From JAWRCU01 sp033542235 (lineage in GTDB: Bacteria; Pseudomonadota; Alphaproteobacteria; Rhizobiales; Rhizobiaceae), in the NCBI RefSeq assembly GCF_033542235.1, contig NZ_JAWRCU010000006.1:1-64000 (forward strand): a stretch of 64,000 bases of DNA. The letters are read 5' to 3'. The translations under genes were made by a program, and so were the position numbers. This document shows positions 45,472 to 54,073 of the stretch, one piece after another; the stretch's first letter is position 1; every line of letters begins with the position of its first letter. The notes under the pieces were generated by a model, which saw only the letters and a list, made by a program, of their open reading frames with translations, was not told the DNA's origin and did not search any database.

Positions 45472-45693
45472 GGAGCGAGCCCCGCAAGGAAGTTTCGTCG
45501 GTATTGAATTCGCGAGCGGCTCGTGCGTTCCAGAAACTCGTCTCGCGAACCAACTTCAACGGAAGGATCGTCGAGCGCTACAGCCCCCGGGCTTGGCCCG
45601 TGTTCCCGGGTATTGGTACGTCAGGAACCTTTGGCCGACGGCGGAATTCTTCGGAGATCAAAGTTGCCTTGAGCTCACTGAAGGGAGAATTCC

Positions 45694-45771
45694 ATGGGAC
45701 GCGGTATCCTGCTTTGGCTCCTTGGGGTCCCTATCCCGATCATCATTCTGCTCCTTCTGTTCTGGCGCTAG
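45694..45771 (+). CDS. 25-residue membrane microprotein
   Basis: MGRGILLWLLGVPIPIIILL and then LLFWR: one hydrophobic span with a basic start and end, preceded by a strong Shine-Dalgarno (AAGGGAGA). Its stop is followed 10 bases later by the next ATG, and the Shine-Dalgarno of that gene (GGGAGGAAG) begins at the last base of the stop. It resembles tiny membrane proteins I recall from other rhizobia, but I cannot verify this here. Probably co-transcribed with the larger membrane protein behind it. Confidence 0.65.
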   Translation: MGRGILLWLLGVPIPIIILLLLFWR

Positions 45772-45781
45772 GGAGGAAGCA

Positions 45782-46678
45782 ATGCCACACGCCGTTTCCG
45801 AACGCGGGGTTATCGGCGCCGCCGCGCCTGAGGAGTCTTCAAGAAGCGCTATCAGCTGGGGCGCAGTAATCGCCGGCGGTGTCGCGGCAGCGGCCGCAAC
45901 ACTGGTGCTGATGCTGGTCGGCTCGGGGCTCGGCCTGACCATGGTCTCGCCGTTCTCCAATCAGAGTGCTTCACTCACCACACTCACCGTTTCGACCGCG
46001 ATTTGGCTGATCATCGTGCAATGGGCCTCGGCCGCGCTCGGCGGCTATCTCGCCGCCCGGTTGCGGGCCAAATGGGTCAATGTGCATACTGACGAGGTCT
46101 TTTTCCGGGACACTGCGCATGGCTTCCTCGCGTGGGCGCTGGCAACGCTGCTCGTCGCGGGCCTGCTCGGCTCCACGATTACCTCGATGCTGGGCACCGG
46201 CGTTCAGGCGGCCTCCAATGTGGCGGCGGGTGCCGCGATGGGCGGGGCCTCGGCAGCCGCGAACGGCAACGGCAACCAGACGTCGTACTTCGTCGATGCC
46301 CTGTTGAGGCCCGCCGATCCGACGAAACCGGTCGAAGGCGGCGGACAGGCAGCGGCTGAGGTATCACGCATCCTGGTCGCTTCCGCAGCATCCGGTCAGA
46401 TGCAAGCCGACGACCGCGCCTATCTGGATCGGCTGGTCGCCGCCCGCGCCGGGCTTTCGCCGGCCGACGCCAAGGCTCGCGTCGACGCCGTGCTGCAGCG
46501 CGTGAACGCCGCTGCACAGCAGGCCAAGGAGGCGGCGGAGACGGCGCGCAAAGCCGGCGCCACATTCGCGCTCGTCGGCGCGCTGTCGCTCGTTATCGGC
46601 GCCTTCATCGCCAGCGTTTCGGCAGCGCTCGGCGGCCGGCTGCGCGATGAGAACGAAGGTGCGTTGATGGCATCCTGA
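45782..46678 (+). CDS. Membrane protein of unknown function
   Basis: A 298-residue inner-membrane protein: two spans near the N-terminus (WGAVIAGGVAAAAATLVLML; STAIWLIIVQWASAALGGYL), one in AWALATLLVAGLLGSTITSM, a long Ala-rich hydrophilic loop (about 135-250, ADDRAYLDRLVAARAGLSPA), and a final span FALVGALSLVIGAFIASVSA. GGGAGGAAG precedes the ATG at 45782; the open frame continues to 45257, but that part is antisense to the hydrolase gene. It follows the 25-residue membrane microprotein. Function unknown; stress-type rhizobial membrane proteins with a similar layout exist. Confidence 0.82.
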   Translation: MPHAVSERGVIGAAAPEESSRSAISWGAVIAGGVAAAAATLVLMLVGSGLGLTMVSPFSNQSASLTTLTVSTAIWLIIVQWASAALGGYLAARLRAKWVNVHTDEVFFRDTAHGFLAWALATLLVAGLLGSTITSMLGTGVQAASNVAAGAAMGGASAAANGNGNQTSYFVDALLRPADPTKPVEGGGQAAAEVSRILVASAASGQMQADDRAYLDRLVAARAGLSPADAKARVDAVLQRVNAAAQQAKEAAETARKAGATFALVGALSLVIGAFIASVSAALGGRLRDENEGALMAS

Positions 46679-46777
46679 GCGCCGGCGGAAACAGCGCGTC
46701 GGCGGCGCCAATCGAGGAACCCTGAGCTACAACAGTCGTTAACACTTCGTGATCTGCATATATGAACTGGACCGCCG

Positions 46778-46957
46778 ATGCAGACCGAGCCGCTACGCGA
46801 CGAACTGGAAGAAATGCGCCAACGCATTCGACTGTTGCGAGCTGAAATCGCCGATCTCAGCATTCCTGAATTGACTGACCTGGATAGCTTGCTTTCGGTT
46901 GCCGAGGCCGAGATCGAACGGGCGATGCCCCGTCCCGAGCGGCCTCCCCGCCGTTAG
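46778..46957 (+). CDS. 59-residue coiled-coil protein
   Basis: A short frame whose translation is strongly protein-like: LRDELEEMRQRIRLLRAEIA, then DLSIPELTDLDSLLSVAEAE, with Leu/Ile heptads and a Pro/Arg tail. No strong ribosome-binding sequence. The high charge and regular heptads argue against chance. Function unknown. Confidence 0.5.
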   Translation: MQTEPLRDELEEMRQRIRLLRAEIADLSIPELTDLDSLLSVAEAEIERAMPRPERPPRR

Positions 46958-47256
46958 GGCGGCACGATCCTTTCGGATCGCCGCACCGCTCCCCAGGCTT
47001 GTCTGCCCACCCGATTTGTCCGAAAACCGCTAGGTCCTTCTCGGTCCGAGGCGCGAACTTGGAAGCGCATCGCCTCAATCACCCAAGCCTGCGTTGAAAG
47101 TCGCGGCCCGCATGCCTCCCGCCCCGAGCGGGTCGCGACGCGTAAGAGTTCGCAACGCCAGCCATTCAGGGCAGCATGCCGCCGCTTGAGGCGCACAGGT
47201 GGACCGGAACCTCCTGGGTGCCGAGCCGCTTTCCTTGTTGAGAAAGGAGGCCAGCC

Positions 47257-47442
47257 ATGGTCGACGACAAGACGAAGAAGGGCAAGCGCGACCGCGACCG
47301 CGTCGCTGCCGGCGAGGAGTATGAAGTAAGATATCTCATGAAGAAGACCGGGATAACCGAAAGCCAGGCGCTGGCGCTGATCCACCGGTTCGGCAACGAT
47401 CGCCAGACGCTCGAACGGGAGGCCAGGAAGCTGACGGGATGA
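47257..47442 (+). CDS. DUF3606 small protein
   Basis: A 61-residue basic protein. After a Lys/Arg-rich start (DKTKKGKRDRDRVAAGEEYE) comes the DUF3606 core VRYLMKKTGITESQALALIH, in which helices resemble a minimal HTH, ending FGNDRQTLEREARKL. Strong Shine-Dalgarno GAAAGGAGG. Common in rhizobial genomes, function unknown. The 300 bases before it hold no other gene I can support. Confidence 0.82.
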   Translation: MVDDKTKKGKRDRDRVAAGEEYEVRYLMKKTGITESQALALIHRFGNDRQTLEREARKLTG

Positions 47443-47465
47443 TGGATATTGGCATTCGGCTGGGC

Positions 47466-47493
47466 TTGACTATTTATGAGCTACGGCTAGAAG
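47466..47493 (+). promoter_or_regulatory. Candidate tRNA-Gln promoter
   Basis: TTGACT, a 16-base spacer, then TAGAAG, about 60 bases before the tRNA. The -35 is close to the alphaproteobacterial TTGAC; the -10 is only fair. Confidence 0.35.
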
Positions 47494-47552
47494 CAGGCTC
47501 ATCCGATGGCCATATGGTGCCGGCCGCCCGGCATCCAACGCTGCGGCCCTGT

Positions 47553-47626
47553 TGGGGAATAGGTTAACGGTAGACCCGCGGACTCTGACTCCGTTAGTCC
47601 TGGTTCGAATCCAGGTTCCCCAGCCA
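47553..47626 (+). tRNA. tRNA-Gln (anticodon CTG)
   Basis: Cloverleaf folds by eye: acceptor TGGGGAA pairs with TTCCCCA, the D-arm has GGTTAACGGTAGA, anticodon stem GCGGA/TCCGT with loop CTCTGAC giving anticodon CTG, T-arm CCTGG-TTCGAAT-CCAGG, discriminator G and an encoded CCA (47624-47626). The U1-A72 first pair is typical of tRNA-Gln. A serine-recombinase remnant on the other strand ends inside the T-arm and anticodon arm. Confidence 0.95.
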
Positions 47627-48064
47627 AACCGGATGCCCTGTGGATAACTTGGCTCCACGAGCTTCCTTCATCGCTGCAGCTGCGGTTGCTTCTGCAAGTA
47701 AATCAAAGGGTTGTCTAAAGGACACACGAATCTCACCTCGGTGCCATTCGGAGTTCGACAGCACCAGATTCAGAAGTCTTTTTTTCTCGTGTGGAGCCTG
47801 CCGGGCGAATAGCTGGCGAGCGTTGCGGGCTAGCTCCAGAAGCCGCACACCATCCTCCATGTATGATTCCTCCGCCTCGCTGTGGCGCTCGATCTCACGT
47901 AACAGTCGGGTCTGCTCTACCCGCCACTGCGCCGACATGCGGTCATAGAAGGCGTTGTCGATCCGTCCGTCGAGCTTGTCCAGGTACATGGCATCCAGGC
48001 GCTGTTCGAGACGCTTGTACTTGAAGCCGCGCGGCAGCGATACCGCCACAGGAAAGCGGCCCAT
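47594..48064 (-). pseudogene. C-terminal remnant of a large serine recombinase
   Basis: A 156-residue minus-strand frame reads like the last part of a large serine recombinase: RLEQRLDAMYLDKLDGRIDN, AFYDRMSAQWRVEQTRLLRE, LLELARNARQLFARQAPHEK and the closing LVLSNSEWHRGEIRVSFRQP. The catalytic Ser domain and zinc-ribbon region (well over 350 residues) are missing. Its end, WLGNLDSNQD, is antisense of the tRNA-Gln T-arm, so the recombinase's own 3' end was replaced by the tRNA at the junction. Marks an old integration or recombination at this tRNA. Confidence 0.75.
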
Positions 48065-48224
48065 GACGCGGCCATCGATGCTTCAACGCGGACCAACGCG
48101 CTTGGAACTGGATCGCCGCATCCCACGAGGCGAGCCTGCCATTTTACGCCACTGATAGTGACGTCAATTGACAGGACCTAAATTTCGTGACACTTCGAGT
48201 GCCATGATTTTGAGAAGGTCACGC

Positions 48225-48830
48225 ATGACGGACACACGCAGCTACAACAGCCCGCTCCGGGAACAGAAAGCGAGAGAGACCCGAGAAGCGATCTTGAACG
48301 CTCTCTATCGGCTAATGAGCGCTTCGAGCATGCCGGACGAGATCACCATGGAGGCGATCGCAACCGAAGCCGGCGTGCAGCGGCGCACGGTATTCCGTCA
48401 CTTCCCCACCAAGGATGACCTCCTGACCGCCTTCTGGCCTTGGTTGAACGAATTGATGGGCGCGTCCATCGCACCGGAAGATGTCGGAGACATCGTCAAC
48501 GGGCCGCAGCAAGCCTTTCCGCGTTTCGATGCGCATGAGGCGGCCATCCGCGCTTCACTGCACTCGCGCACCGGGCGCGACATGCGCACCGGCATGGTCG
48601 CCAGCCGGCGCCTGCGCTTTGCTGGGGCGCTCGCCCCCGTCCTTTCCGACCTATCGCCAGCTGAGGTCCGGAGGGTCGAGGCGCTGGCGCACCTGCTCTA
48701 CTCGGCCTCCGCCTGGGAGGTTCTGAAGGATTATGGCGGTCTCACCGGCGCCCAAGCCGGAGAGGCCGCCTCTTGGGCGCTCAATACGATCCTGTCCGCG
48801 GTCGCTTCGGGTTCATTGCCGCGGACATAA
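48225..48830 (+). CDS. TetR-family transcriptional regulator
   Basis: A 201-residue regulator. The N-terminal HTH is clear: KARETREAILNALYRLMSAS, then ITMEAIATEAGVQRRTVFRH and FPTKDDLLTAFWP. The C-terminal ligand domain is helical and unassigned. GAGAAGG precedes the ATG at 48225; the longer open frame from 48168 is unsupported. A cupin gene begins 22 bases downstream, suggesting a two-gene operon. Confidence 0.9.
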   Translation: MTDTRSYNSPLREQKARETREAILNALYRLMSASSMPDEITMEAIATEAGVQRRTVFRHFPTKDDLLTAFWPWLNELMGASIAPEDVGDIVNGPQQAFPRFDAHEAAIRASLHSRTGRDMRTGMVASRRLRFAGALAPVLSDLSPAEVRRVEALAHLLYSASAWEVLKDYGGLTGAQAGEAASWALNTILSAVASGSLPRT

Positions 48831-48852
48831 TGTCAAGACAAGGAGAATGGCC

Positions 48853-49305
48853 ATGAGCATACACGTTACCACCATGCAACAAGGCGAGACGCGCTGGGTC
48901 GTCGGCGACCGCATACGCTTTCTGGGCGGTCTTGCGGGATCGAACCTCGAAGTTCTCGAGGTGGAGATACCACCGGGTTCCGGCACACCGCCGCACAGCC
49001 ACGCCTCGCCGGAACTGTTCTATGTGATCGACGGCGAGGTCACGATCCGGCACTTCGCTGCCGGCAAGCCGCCGACGGCAGTCTCGGCTGGAGCGGGAAC
49101 TTCGGTGCGCATCGACGGCCACGCGCCGCACAACTACGCAAACGAGAGCGGCAAGCCTGCGCGCATGCTGGTGCTTATCGAGCCATCGATGACCGCCTTC
49201 TTTCGGGAGATCGGAACGGCCGAGCCCCAGGCTACGCCGGATTTCGCCCGCATCGGCGCGGCCATGCGGCGCCATGGCATAGAAGCCCTTCAAATGGCCT
49301 CCTGA
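48853..49305 (+). CDS. Cupin-domain protein
   Basis: A 150-residue single-domain cupin. Motif 1 is PPHSHASPELFYVIDGEVTI, with two His, a Glu and the Gly turn. The second motif, VRIDGHAPHNYANESGKPAR, supplies the other His. A long helical tail (AFFREIGTAEPQATPDFARI) follows. AAGGAGA lies 9 bases before the ATG at 48853; an ATG 6 bases earlier is too close to it. May be a small-molecule binder or dioxygenase-like enzyme serving the TetR gene it follows. Confidence 0.9.
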   Translation: MSIHVTTMQQGETRWVVGDRIRFLGGLAGSNLEVLEVEIPPGSGTPPHSHASPELFYVIDGEVTIRHFAAGKPPTAVSAGAGTSVRIDGHAPHNYANESGKPARMLVLIEPSMTAFFREIGTAEPQATPDFARIGAAMRRHGIEALQMAS

Positions 49306-49380
49306 CGCACTGGCCGCTCTCACTTCCTTTTCAGTGGGAATAGAGCACAACTTCGCTAAGCAGCTACCCTAGGCTGCTCG

Positions 49381-49415
49381 AAAGGCGTCCCGCCGCCCCG
49401 GCGGGACGGCCTTTT
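49381..49415. terminator. Strong intrinsic terminator, bidirectional
   Basis: A perfect 10-bp GC-rich stem, CGTCCCGCCG (49386-49395) and CGGCGGGACG (49399-49408), with a CCC loop. A-tract on the left and TTTT on the right extend the pairing with a one-base bulge. It lies between the cupin gene and the convergent TetR gene at 49497, and suits both. Confidence 0.9.
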
Positions 49416-49496
49416 CTGCAAGCCACGGCCGCGCTCCGGGAACACTGAGAGAGAGGTCGACCGGTTTGGGGCCGATGCGGACCTACTCGCCGCCAG

Positions 49497-50156
49497 TTAC
49501 GCGCTCACAAGTCTCATAATGGTATCGATATTAAACTCTAAGCGCTCATTGAGGGCGCCTTTGTCCATCAGGTCGCGTTCGAAAATAATCGAACCTGTGA
49601 AGCGATTTGTCAGATAATAATATCCGATCGCGGCAATCGTAATATTCAATTGCACAGGGTCGATCCCCGCGCGAAAATCCCCGCTACTGACGCCCCTATC
49701 GAGTATGCTTGAGACCATGGCAACGAATTTACGGCTCGCAGCCTTTATCAATTCAGACTTCTTCACATGCTTTGCTCTGTGGAGATTCTCACTGTTTACG
49801 AGGGTAATAAACTCTGGATTTTTCAAGTAATATTGCCACGTGAAGCGGACGAGGCTCTCAAGAGCCTCCTTGGGCTCCAAGTCATCGAGATGGAGTTTCT
49901 GTTCGGCCGTTCGAATGTCGAGATACGCATTTTCAATGACGGTTTGAAAAAGATTATCCTTACTGCCGAAATAGTGATAAATCATGCGCTTGTTGGCTTT
50001 TGCCTTCGCCGCGATGACGTCAACGCGTGCACCGCCGAGGCCATTCTTGGCGAAATCGCTCTTTGCCGCCTCCAATATGCGAAGCTTGGTTGCTTCAGCG
50101 TCCCGCAGTCGTCTCTTCTTAGCGCCATTCTTTGATTTTTCGGGCGTGGCGTCCAC
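49497..50156 (-). CDS. TetR-family regulator of the downstream catabolic locus
   Basis: A 219-residue protein starting at a GTG with AAAGGAG in front. HTH: AEATKLRILEAAKSDFAKNG, then GGARVDVIAAKAKANKRMIY and HYFGSKDNLFQTVIENAYLD. The C-terminal domain is helical with an aromatic cluster (AIGYYYLTNRFTGSIIFERD). It is divergent from the ABC-importer operon, the usual arrangement for a local repressor. AT content is visibly higher than in neighbouring genes. A 9-mer shared with the CoA-transferase promoter is a candidate for its operator. Confidence 0.92.
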   Translation of the reverse strand: MDATPEKSKNGAKKRRLRDAEATKLRILEAAKSDFAKNGLGGARVDVIAAKAKANKRMIYHYFGSKDNLFQTVIENAYLDIRTAEQKLHLDDLEPKEALESLVRFTWQYYLKNPEFITLVNSENLHRAKHVKKSELIKAASRKFVAMVSSILDRGVSSGDFRAGIDPVQLNITIAAIGYYYLTNRFTGSIIFERDLMDKGALNERLEFNIDTIMRLVSA

Positions 50157-50285
50157 TTCGGCCGCTCCTTTGATTGCCGGTTCCGCTCGCAGGCGGCGGT
50201 GCTGATGTCGCTGAAAGTCAGTTCAATTGGACGAGAAGTCAACAGGCCATCGCTCGCGCGGCTGCTTGACTCGCACATCGTTAGA

Positions 50286-50294
50286 AAGTAACTA
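50286..50294. promoter_or_regulatory. Candidate TetR site AAGTAACTA
   Basis: Partly palindromic core AGTAACT in the divergent TetR/importer promoter, 105 bases before the binding-protein start. Its exact reverse complement, TAGTTACTT, occurs at 60184-60192 in the other divergent promoter of this locus. Confidence 0.4.
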
Positions 50295-50398
50295 GATGGT
50301 GCATTAGGCGACCGGGAGGGCGAATTGGACCGCCAGGCATCTCGATTGCCCGATAGAGGCCCGCGACCCCTGCGGGCCGTTGCCAAATGGGAGGTAGC

Positions 50399-51511
50399 AT
50401 GTCGACTTTCATCAAGGATTTCATCGAGCGCGAGACCATCAACCGGCGTAACTTCCTTCTCGCCACGGCTGCGGGCATAGGAGCGATGGCGGCGCCGTCC
50501 GCCTTCGGTGGCGGCACCGCCCGCGCGGCCCTCACTGACCCCGCGATCGCCTGGTCCTACCGCGACCGCGCTTCGGCTTATTGGAATTCGATCGTGTCGG
50601 GCGGCGAGGCGTTCGTGGAATCTCTTGGCAAGCCGAAGGATTCCCTTGTTTCGCTGATCAATGAGGGCTCCTCCGAAAAGTCGCTGGCCGACATCAAGGC
50701 CTTCCTGGCCAAGACCGGTGGCAAATGCGCAATCGCCTGCGACGCCAACGACAGCCCGAACGCCCGCCCGGTGGTCGAGGCGGTGCGGGATGCCGGAGCC
50801 TATATTTCCACCATCTGGAACAAGACCGACGACCTGCACCCGTGGGACATCGGCGACAACTACGTCTCGCACATGACCTGGTCGGACGAAAAGCCGGCCG
50901 AGCAGACGGCGCGCATCCTGTTCGAGGCCATGGGGGGCAAGGGCGGCGTCGTGCATCTGGGAGGCATTGCCGCCAACAATCCGGCGATCGAGCGTTTGAA
51001 CGGATTGAAGAACGCGCTGAAGGAGTTTCCCAACATCGAGCTTCTCGATGCCCAACCGGCAGATTGGGACACAACCAAGGGCACGGAGCTGATGGCGTCT
51101 TTCCTGACCCGTTTTGGCGACAAGATCACCGGCGTCCACTGCGCGAACGACAACATCGCCTATGGCGTGATCGAGGCCCTGCGCGCCGAAGGCATCGAGG
51201 ACATGCCGATTGTCGCCTATGACGGCAACCCCGAGGCCGTGAAGCTGGTGATGGATGGGAGGCTCCTGGCGACCGTCTTCACCAATCCGCACTGGGGCGG
51301 CGGCATCACCGCAGCGCTCGCCTATTATGCCGCGACCGGCGCCTTCAAGCCCTCCGAGGAGCCGAAAGAGCATCGCGAATTCTACGGCCCGACGATCCTC
51401 ATCACGAAGAAGGACGCCGCGGACTTCAAGGCCAAATATCTCGATTCCGTTCCCGCCTATAACTGGAAGGATTTCTGGGGGCCGAGCAACGGGCAGATCA
51501 AGTACAAGTGA
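50399..51511 (+). CDS. Sugar-type ABC transporter substrate-binding protein
   Basis: A 370-residue periplasmic-binding-protein-like protein of the ribose/LacI fold (Peripla_BP_4). It has a twin-arginine-type signal, INRRNFLLATAAGIGAMAAP, cleavage near ARA-ALT, which is unusual for this family. Domain landmarks are LADIKAFLAKTGGKCAIACD, GGVVHLGGIAANNPAIERLN (hinge region), GVHCANDNIAYGVIEALRAE and the C-terminal lobe. GGGAGG precedes the ATG at 50399. Its stop overlaps the permease start. Captures the substrate for the importer; the ligand is probably a sugar, polyol or similar small hydroxylated compound, by family only. Confidence 0.92.
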   Translation: MSTFIKDFIERETINRRNFLLATAAGIGAMAAPSAFGGGTARAALTDPAIAWSYRDRASAYWNSIVSGGEAFVESLGKPKDSLVSLINEGSSEKSLADIKAFLAKTGGKCAIACDANDSPNARPVVEAVRDAGAYISTIWNKTDDLHPWDIGDNYVSHMTWSDEKPAEQTARILFEAMGGKGGVVHLGGIAANNPAIERLNGLKNALKEFPNIELLDAQPADWDTTKGTELMASFLTRFGDKITGVHCANDNIAYGVIEALRAEGIEDMPIVAYDGNPEAVKLVMDGRLLATVFTNPHWGGGITAALAYYAATGAFKPSEEPKEHREFYGPTILITKKDAADFKAKYLDSVPAYNWKDFWGPSNGQIKYK

Positions 51512-52551
51512 TACGAAGCTCGATCGGGCGGCCCGGAAACGGGTCGCCCTCCTCTACGACGGCACGCTTGGACGGGAGGCCGAAGTTGCCACGCATCTTC
51601 ACGCGGGAGAACGCGATCCGCTGGGCACCCTTTCTGGTGCTTCTCGCGCTCGTAGTGCTGTTCACGGCTCTAAACCCTTCGTTCCTGTCACAGCGCAACT
51701 TCGCGCGCATCGCGATCGCGGCGGCGCCCGCGCTCATGGTGGCGGTCGGCGTGACCTTCATCATCGTGATGGGCTCCATCGACCTCTCCATGGAGGGTGC
51801 CGTTTCCCTGACGGCTGTCCTGTTCTGCTTTGTGATGCTGGCGCTCGGCGGAACGCTCGCGTCGGGTGGCTGGATCGCAATCCCGGTCATTCTCGCCGTC
51901 GGGGCCGCGATCGGCCTGGTAAACGGTCTCATTCACGTCAAGCTGAAGATACCATCCTTCATGGCGAGCCTCGCGCTCGGGTTCGTCGGCACCGGCGCCG
52001 CGATTCTCCTGACCGGCGGCGACATCGTCAAATTCAACGATCCGACGTTCCGCGCCCTGCTGACGTGGCGTATTCTCGGATTTCCGCTGATGGTCTATGT
52101 CGCGGGCCTGTGCCTCGCCCTTGCCTGGCTCATCCAGGCCCATACCCGCCTCGGGCGCTATTTCTACGCGGTTGGCGGCGGCGAGGACCTTGCCCATGCC
52201 TCGGGCGTGCAGGTGCAGCGGGTGCGGATGGCCGGGTTTGCGCTTGCCGGCTTCTTTTATGCCATAGCCGCGATCCTGCAGGTGGCGAAGCTCGGCCAGG
52301 CGGAATCGGTCACCGGATCCAACTTCATGTTCATGTCGATCACCTCGGTCGTGGTCGGCGGCGTGGCGCTCTGGGGCGGCATCGGTGGGGTATGGAACAC
52401 CCTCGTCGGCGTCCTCATCGTCGCCGTGATCAACAACGGCATGGTGGTCATCGGCCTGCCCGACTTCCTGCAAGCCGCCGTCCTTGGGCTGCTCGTCATT
52501 ATCGCTGTCATCCTGTCGACGGACCGGCGCTCGGTCGCATTCGTCAAGTGA
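51508..52551 (+). CDS. ABC transporter permease, ribose (RbsC) type, first
   Basis: A 347-residue inner-membrane permease of the branched-chain/ribose class with about 9-10 spans. VGVTFIIVMGSIDLSMEGAV is the conserved family segment (GIDLSVG pattern), and AVGGGEDLAHASGVQVQRVR plus GVALWGGIGGVWNTLVG mark the cytoplasmic coupling and last pore regions. The frame begins at a GTG overlapping the previous stop (GTGA). The first 27 residues are polar and may be dispensable if a TTG nearer the first span is used. Works as a heteromer with the permease at 54074. Confidence 0.92.
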   Translation: MIRSSIGRPGNGSPSSTTARLDGRPKLPRIFTRENAIRWAPFLVLLALVVLFTALNPSFLSQRNFARIAIAAAPALMVAVGVTFIIVMGSIDLSMEGAVSLTAVLFCFVMLALGGTLASGGWIAIPVILAVGAAIGLVNGLIHVKLKIPSFMASLALGFVGTGAAILLTGGDIVKFNDPTFRALLTWRILGFPLMVYVAGLCLALAWLIQAHTRLGRYFYAVGGGEDLAHASGVQVQRVRMAGFALAGFFYAIAAILQVAKLGQAESVTGSNFMFMSITSVVVGGVALWGGIGGVWNTLVGVLIVAVINNGMVVIGLPDFLQAAVLGLLVIIAVILSTDRRSVAFVK

Positions 52552-52558
52552 GGGCGCC

Positions 52559-54064
52559 ATGTATGAACTGAGAGCGGTCGAAAAGAAGTTTCCGGGCGTC
52601 AAGGCGCTCAAGTCCGTCGACTTCTCCATCAGCCGCGGCGAGATCGTCGGGCTGGTGGGCGAGAATGGCGCCGGCAAATCCACGCTCATGAAGGTGATTT
52701 ACGGAGCCTACCAGCCCGATGGCGGCGAAATCCTTATCGACGGCAAGCCGGTGCGGTTCAGCGGCCCCCGCGATGCGATGGAAAGGGGCATCGGCATGGT
52801 GTTCCAGGAGCAATCGCTGATCACCAACCTGTCTGTGATGGAGAACATCTTCCTGGGCTATGAAGACCAGTTTTCGCGTTTTGGCGTGGTCAACTGGAAG
52901 GCGATGGCCAAAGCCGCCAGGAAGCAGCTCGCCAAGGTCAAGCTCGACATCGATCCGCGCACGGTCACCTCAAGTCTTTCCTTCGCGCAGCGCCAGCTTT
53001 TGGAATTGGCCAAGGTGCTGACCCTGGAGGAACGGGTACAGGGCCATCTCGTCGTCCTGCTCGACGAGCCGACCTCGGTGCTGGCGGAGGAAGAGGTGAA
53101 GCTGTTGTTCAAGCTCGTGCGGGAGCTGACGACGCGCGCATCGTTCATCTTCGTGTCCCATCGCATGGATGAGGTAATGGAGCTCTCCGACCGCATCTAT
53201 GTGATGAAGGATGGTCACGTGGTCGACGTCGTCTCGCGCGGCGCGGCGACACCGGAGGCGATTCAGCACAAGATGGTCGGACGCCATGTCGACAGGGAAT
53301 ATTACCGGGAACAGAAGCAAAGGCCCTACGACCCGACGAAGCCGCTGGTCGAGCTGTCGGATGTCAGCCTGCCCGGGCGGGTCCGCGACATCTCGCTTAC
53401 GTTGCATGCCGGCGAAGTGCTGTGTCTGGTCGGCACCGAGGGTTCCGGTCGCGAAGCGATCCTGCGAACCATATACGGCATGTACGCGCCAACCAAAGGC
53501 GTCTTGAAAATCAAGGGCAAGACGGTTTCCAGGCTGACCACCCAAGACGCAGTGGAGCGCGGCGTCGGCTATGTACCGCGCGAGCGCAAGATCGAGGGCA
53601 TCGTCACCGGCATGAACGTCTACGAGAACATGACGCTCTCGCAGATGCCGCGTTACGCGCGGATGGGCTGGCTCGACGTTGCGAATGAGCGGGCGCTTGC
53701 CAGGAAATGGATCGGCAAGCTCGCCATCAAGGCAAGCTCCGAATATGCCGATTGCGGCAATCTCTCCGGCGGCAACCAGCAAAAGGTAGTGCTGGCCAAA
53801 TGGCGGTCGGGCGGCTCCGACATCATGCTGCTCGATCATCCGACTCGCGGTCTGGACATCGGCGCCAAGGAGGATGTGTACGACATGATCAGGGAGATGT
53901 GCGACGACGGGGTCGGCGTCGTCCTGGTCGCCGACACGCTTGAAGAGGCGATCGGCCTCTCCCACACCATCGTCGTCATAAAGGACGGCGAGATTCAGAA
54001 GCGCTTCGACTGCGTGCCCGGATCCAAGCCGACGCTTTACGACCTTCTGCATTACATGATCTGA
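52559..54064 (+). CDS. ABC transporter ATP-binding protein, ribose (RbsA) type
   Basis: A 501-residue protein with two fused nucleotide-binding domains. The first is canonical: Walker A VGENGAGKST, signature LSFAQRQLLELAKVL, Walker B VVLLDEPTSVL. The second is degenerate, as usual for RbsA relatives: Walker A GTEGSGREAI lacks the Lys, the signature LSGGNQQKVVLAKW is intact, and Walker B has LLDHPTRGLD with His in place of the catalytic Glu. Energises the importer with the two permeases. The ATG at 52559 lies 8 bases after the first permease's stop. Confidence 0.94.
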   Translation: MYELRAVEKKFPGVKALKSVDFSISRGEIVGLVGENGAGKSTLMKVIYGAYQPDGGEILIDGKPVRFSGPRDAMERGIGMVFQEQSLITNLSVMENIFLGYEDQFSRFGVVNWKAMAKAARKQLAKVKLDIDPRTVTSSLSFAQRQLLELAKVLTLEERVQGHLVVLLDEPTSVLAEEEVKLLFKLVRELTTRASFIFVSHRMDEVMELSDRIYVMKDGHVVDVVSRGAATPEAIQHKMVGRHVDREYYREQKQRPYDPTKPLVELSDVSLPGRVRDISLTLHAGEVLCLVGTEGSGREAILRTIYGMYAPTKGVLKIKGKTVSRLTTQDAVERGVGYVPRERKIEGIVTGMNVYENMTLSQMPRYARMGWLDVANERALARKWIGKLAIKASSEYADCGNLSGGNQQKVVLAKWRSGGSDIMLLDHPTRGLDIGAKEDVYDMIREMCDDGVGVVLVADTLEEAIGLSHTIVVIKDGEIQKRFDCVPGSKPTLYDLLHYMI

Positions 54065-54073
54065 GAAACCTTC

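Noticed and set aside
45257..45781. Upstream extension of the membrane protein at 45782
   Set aside because: The extra 175 codons are antisense to the isochorismatase-like gene and cross the 25-residue microprotein.
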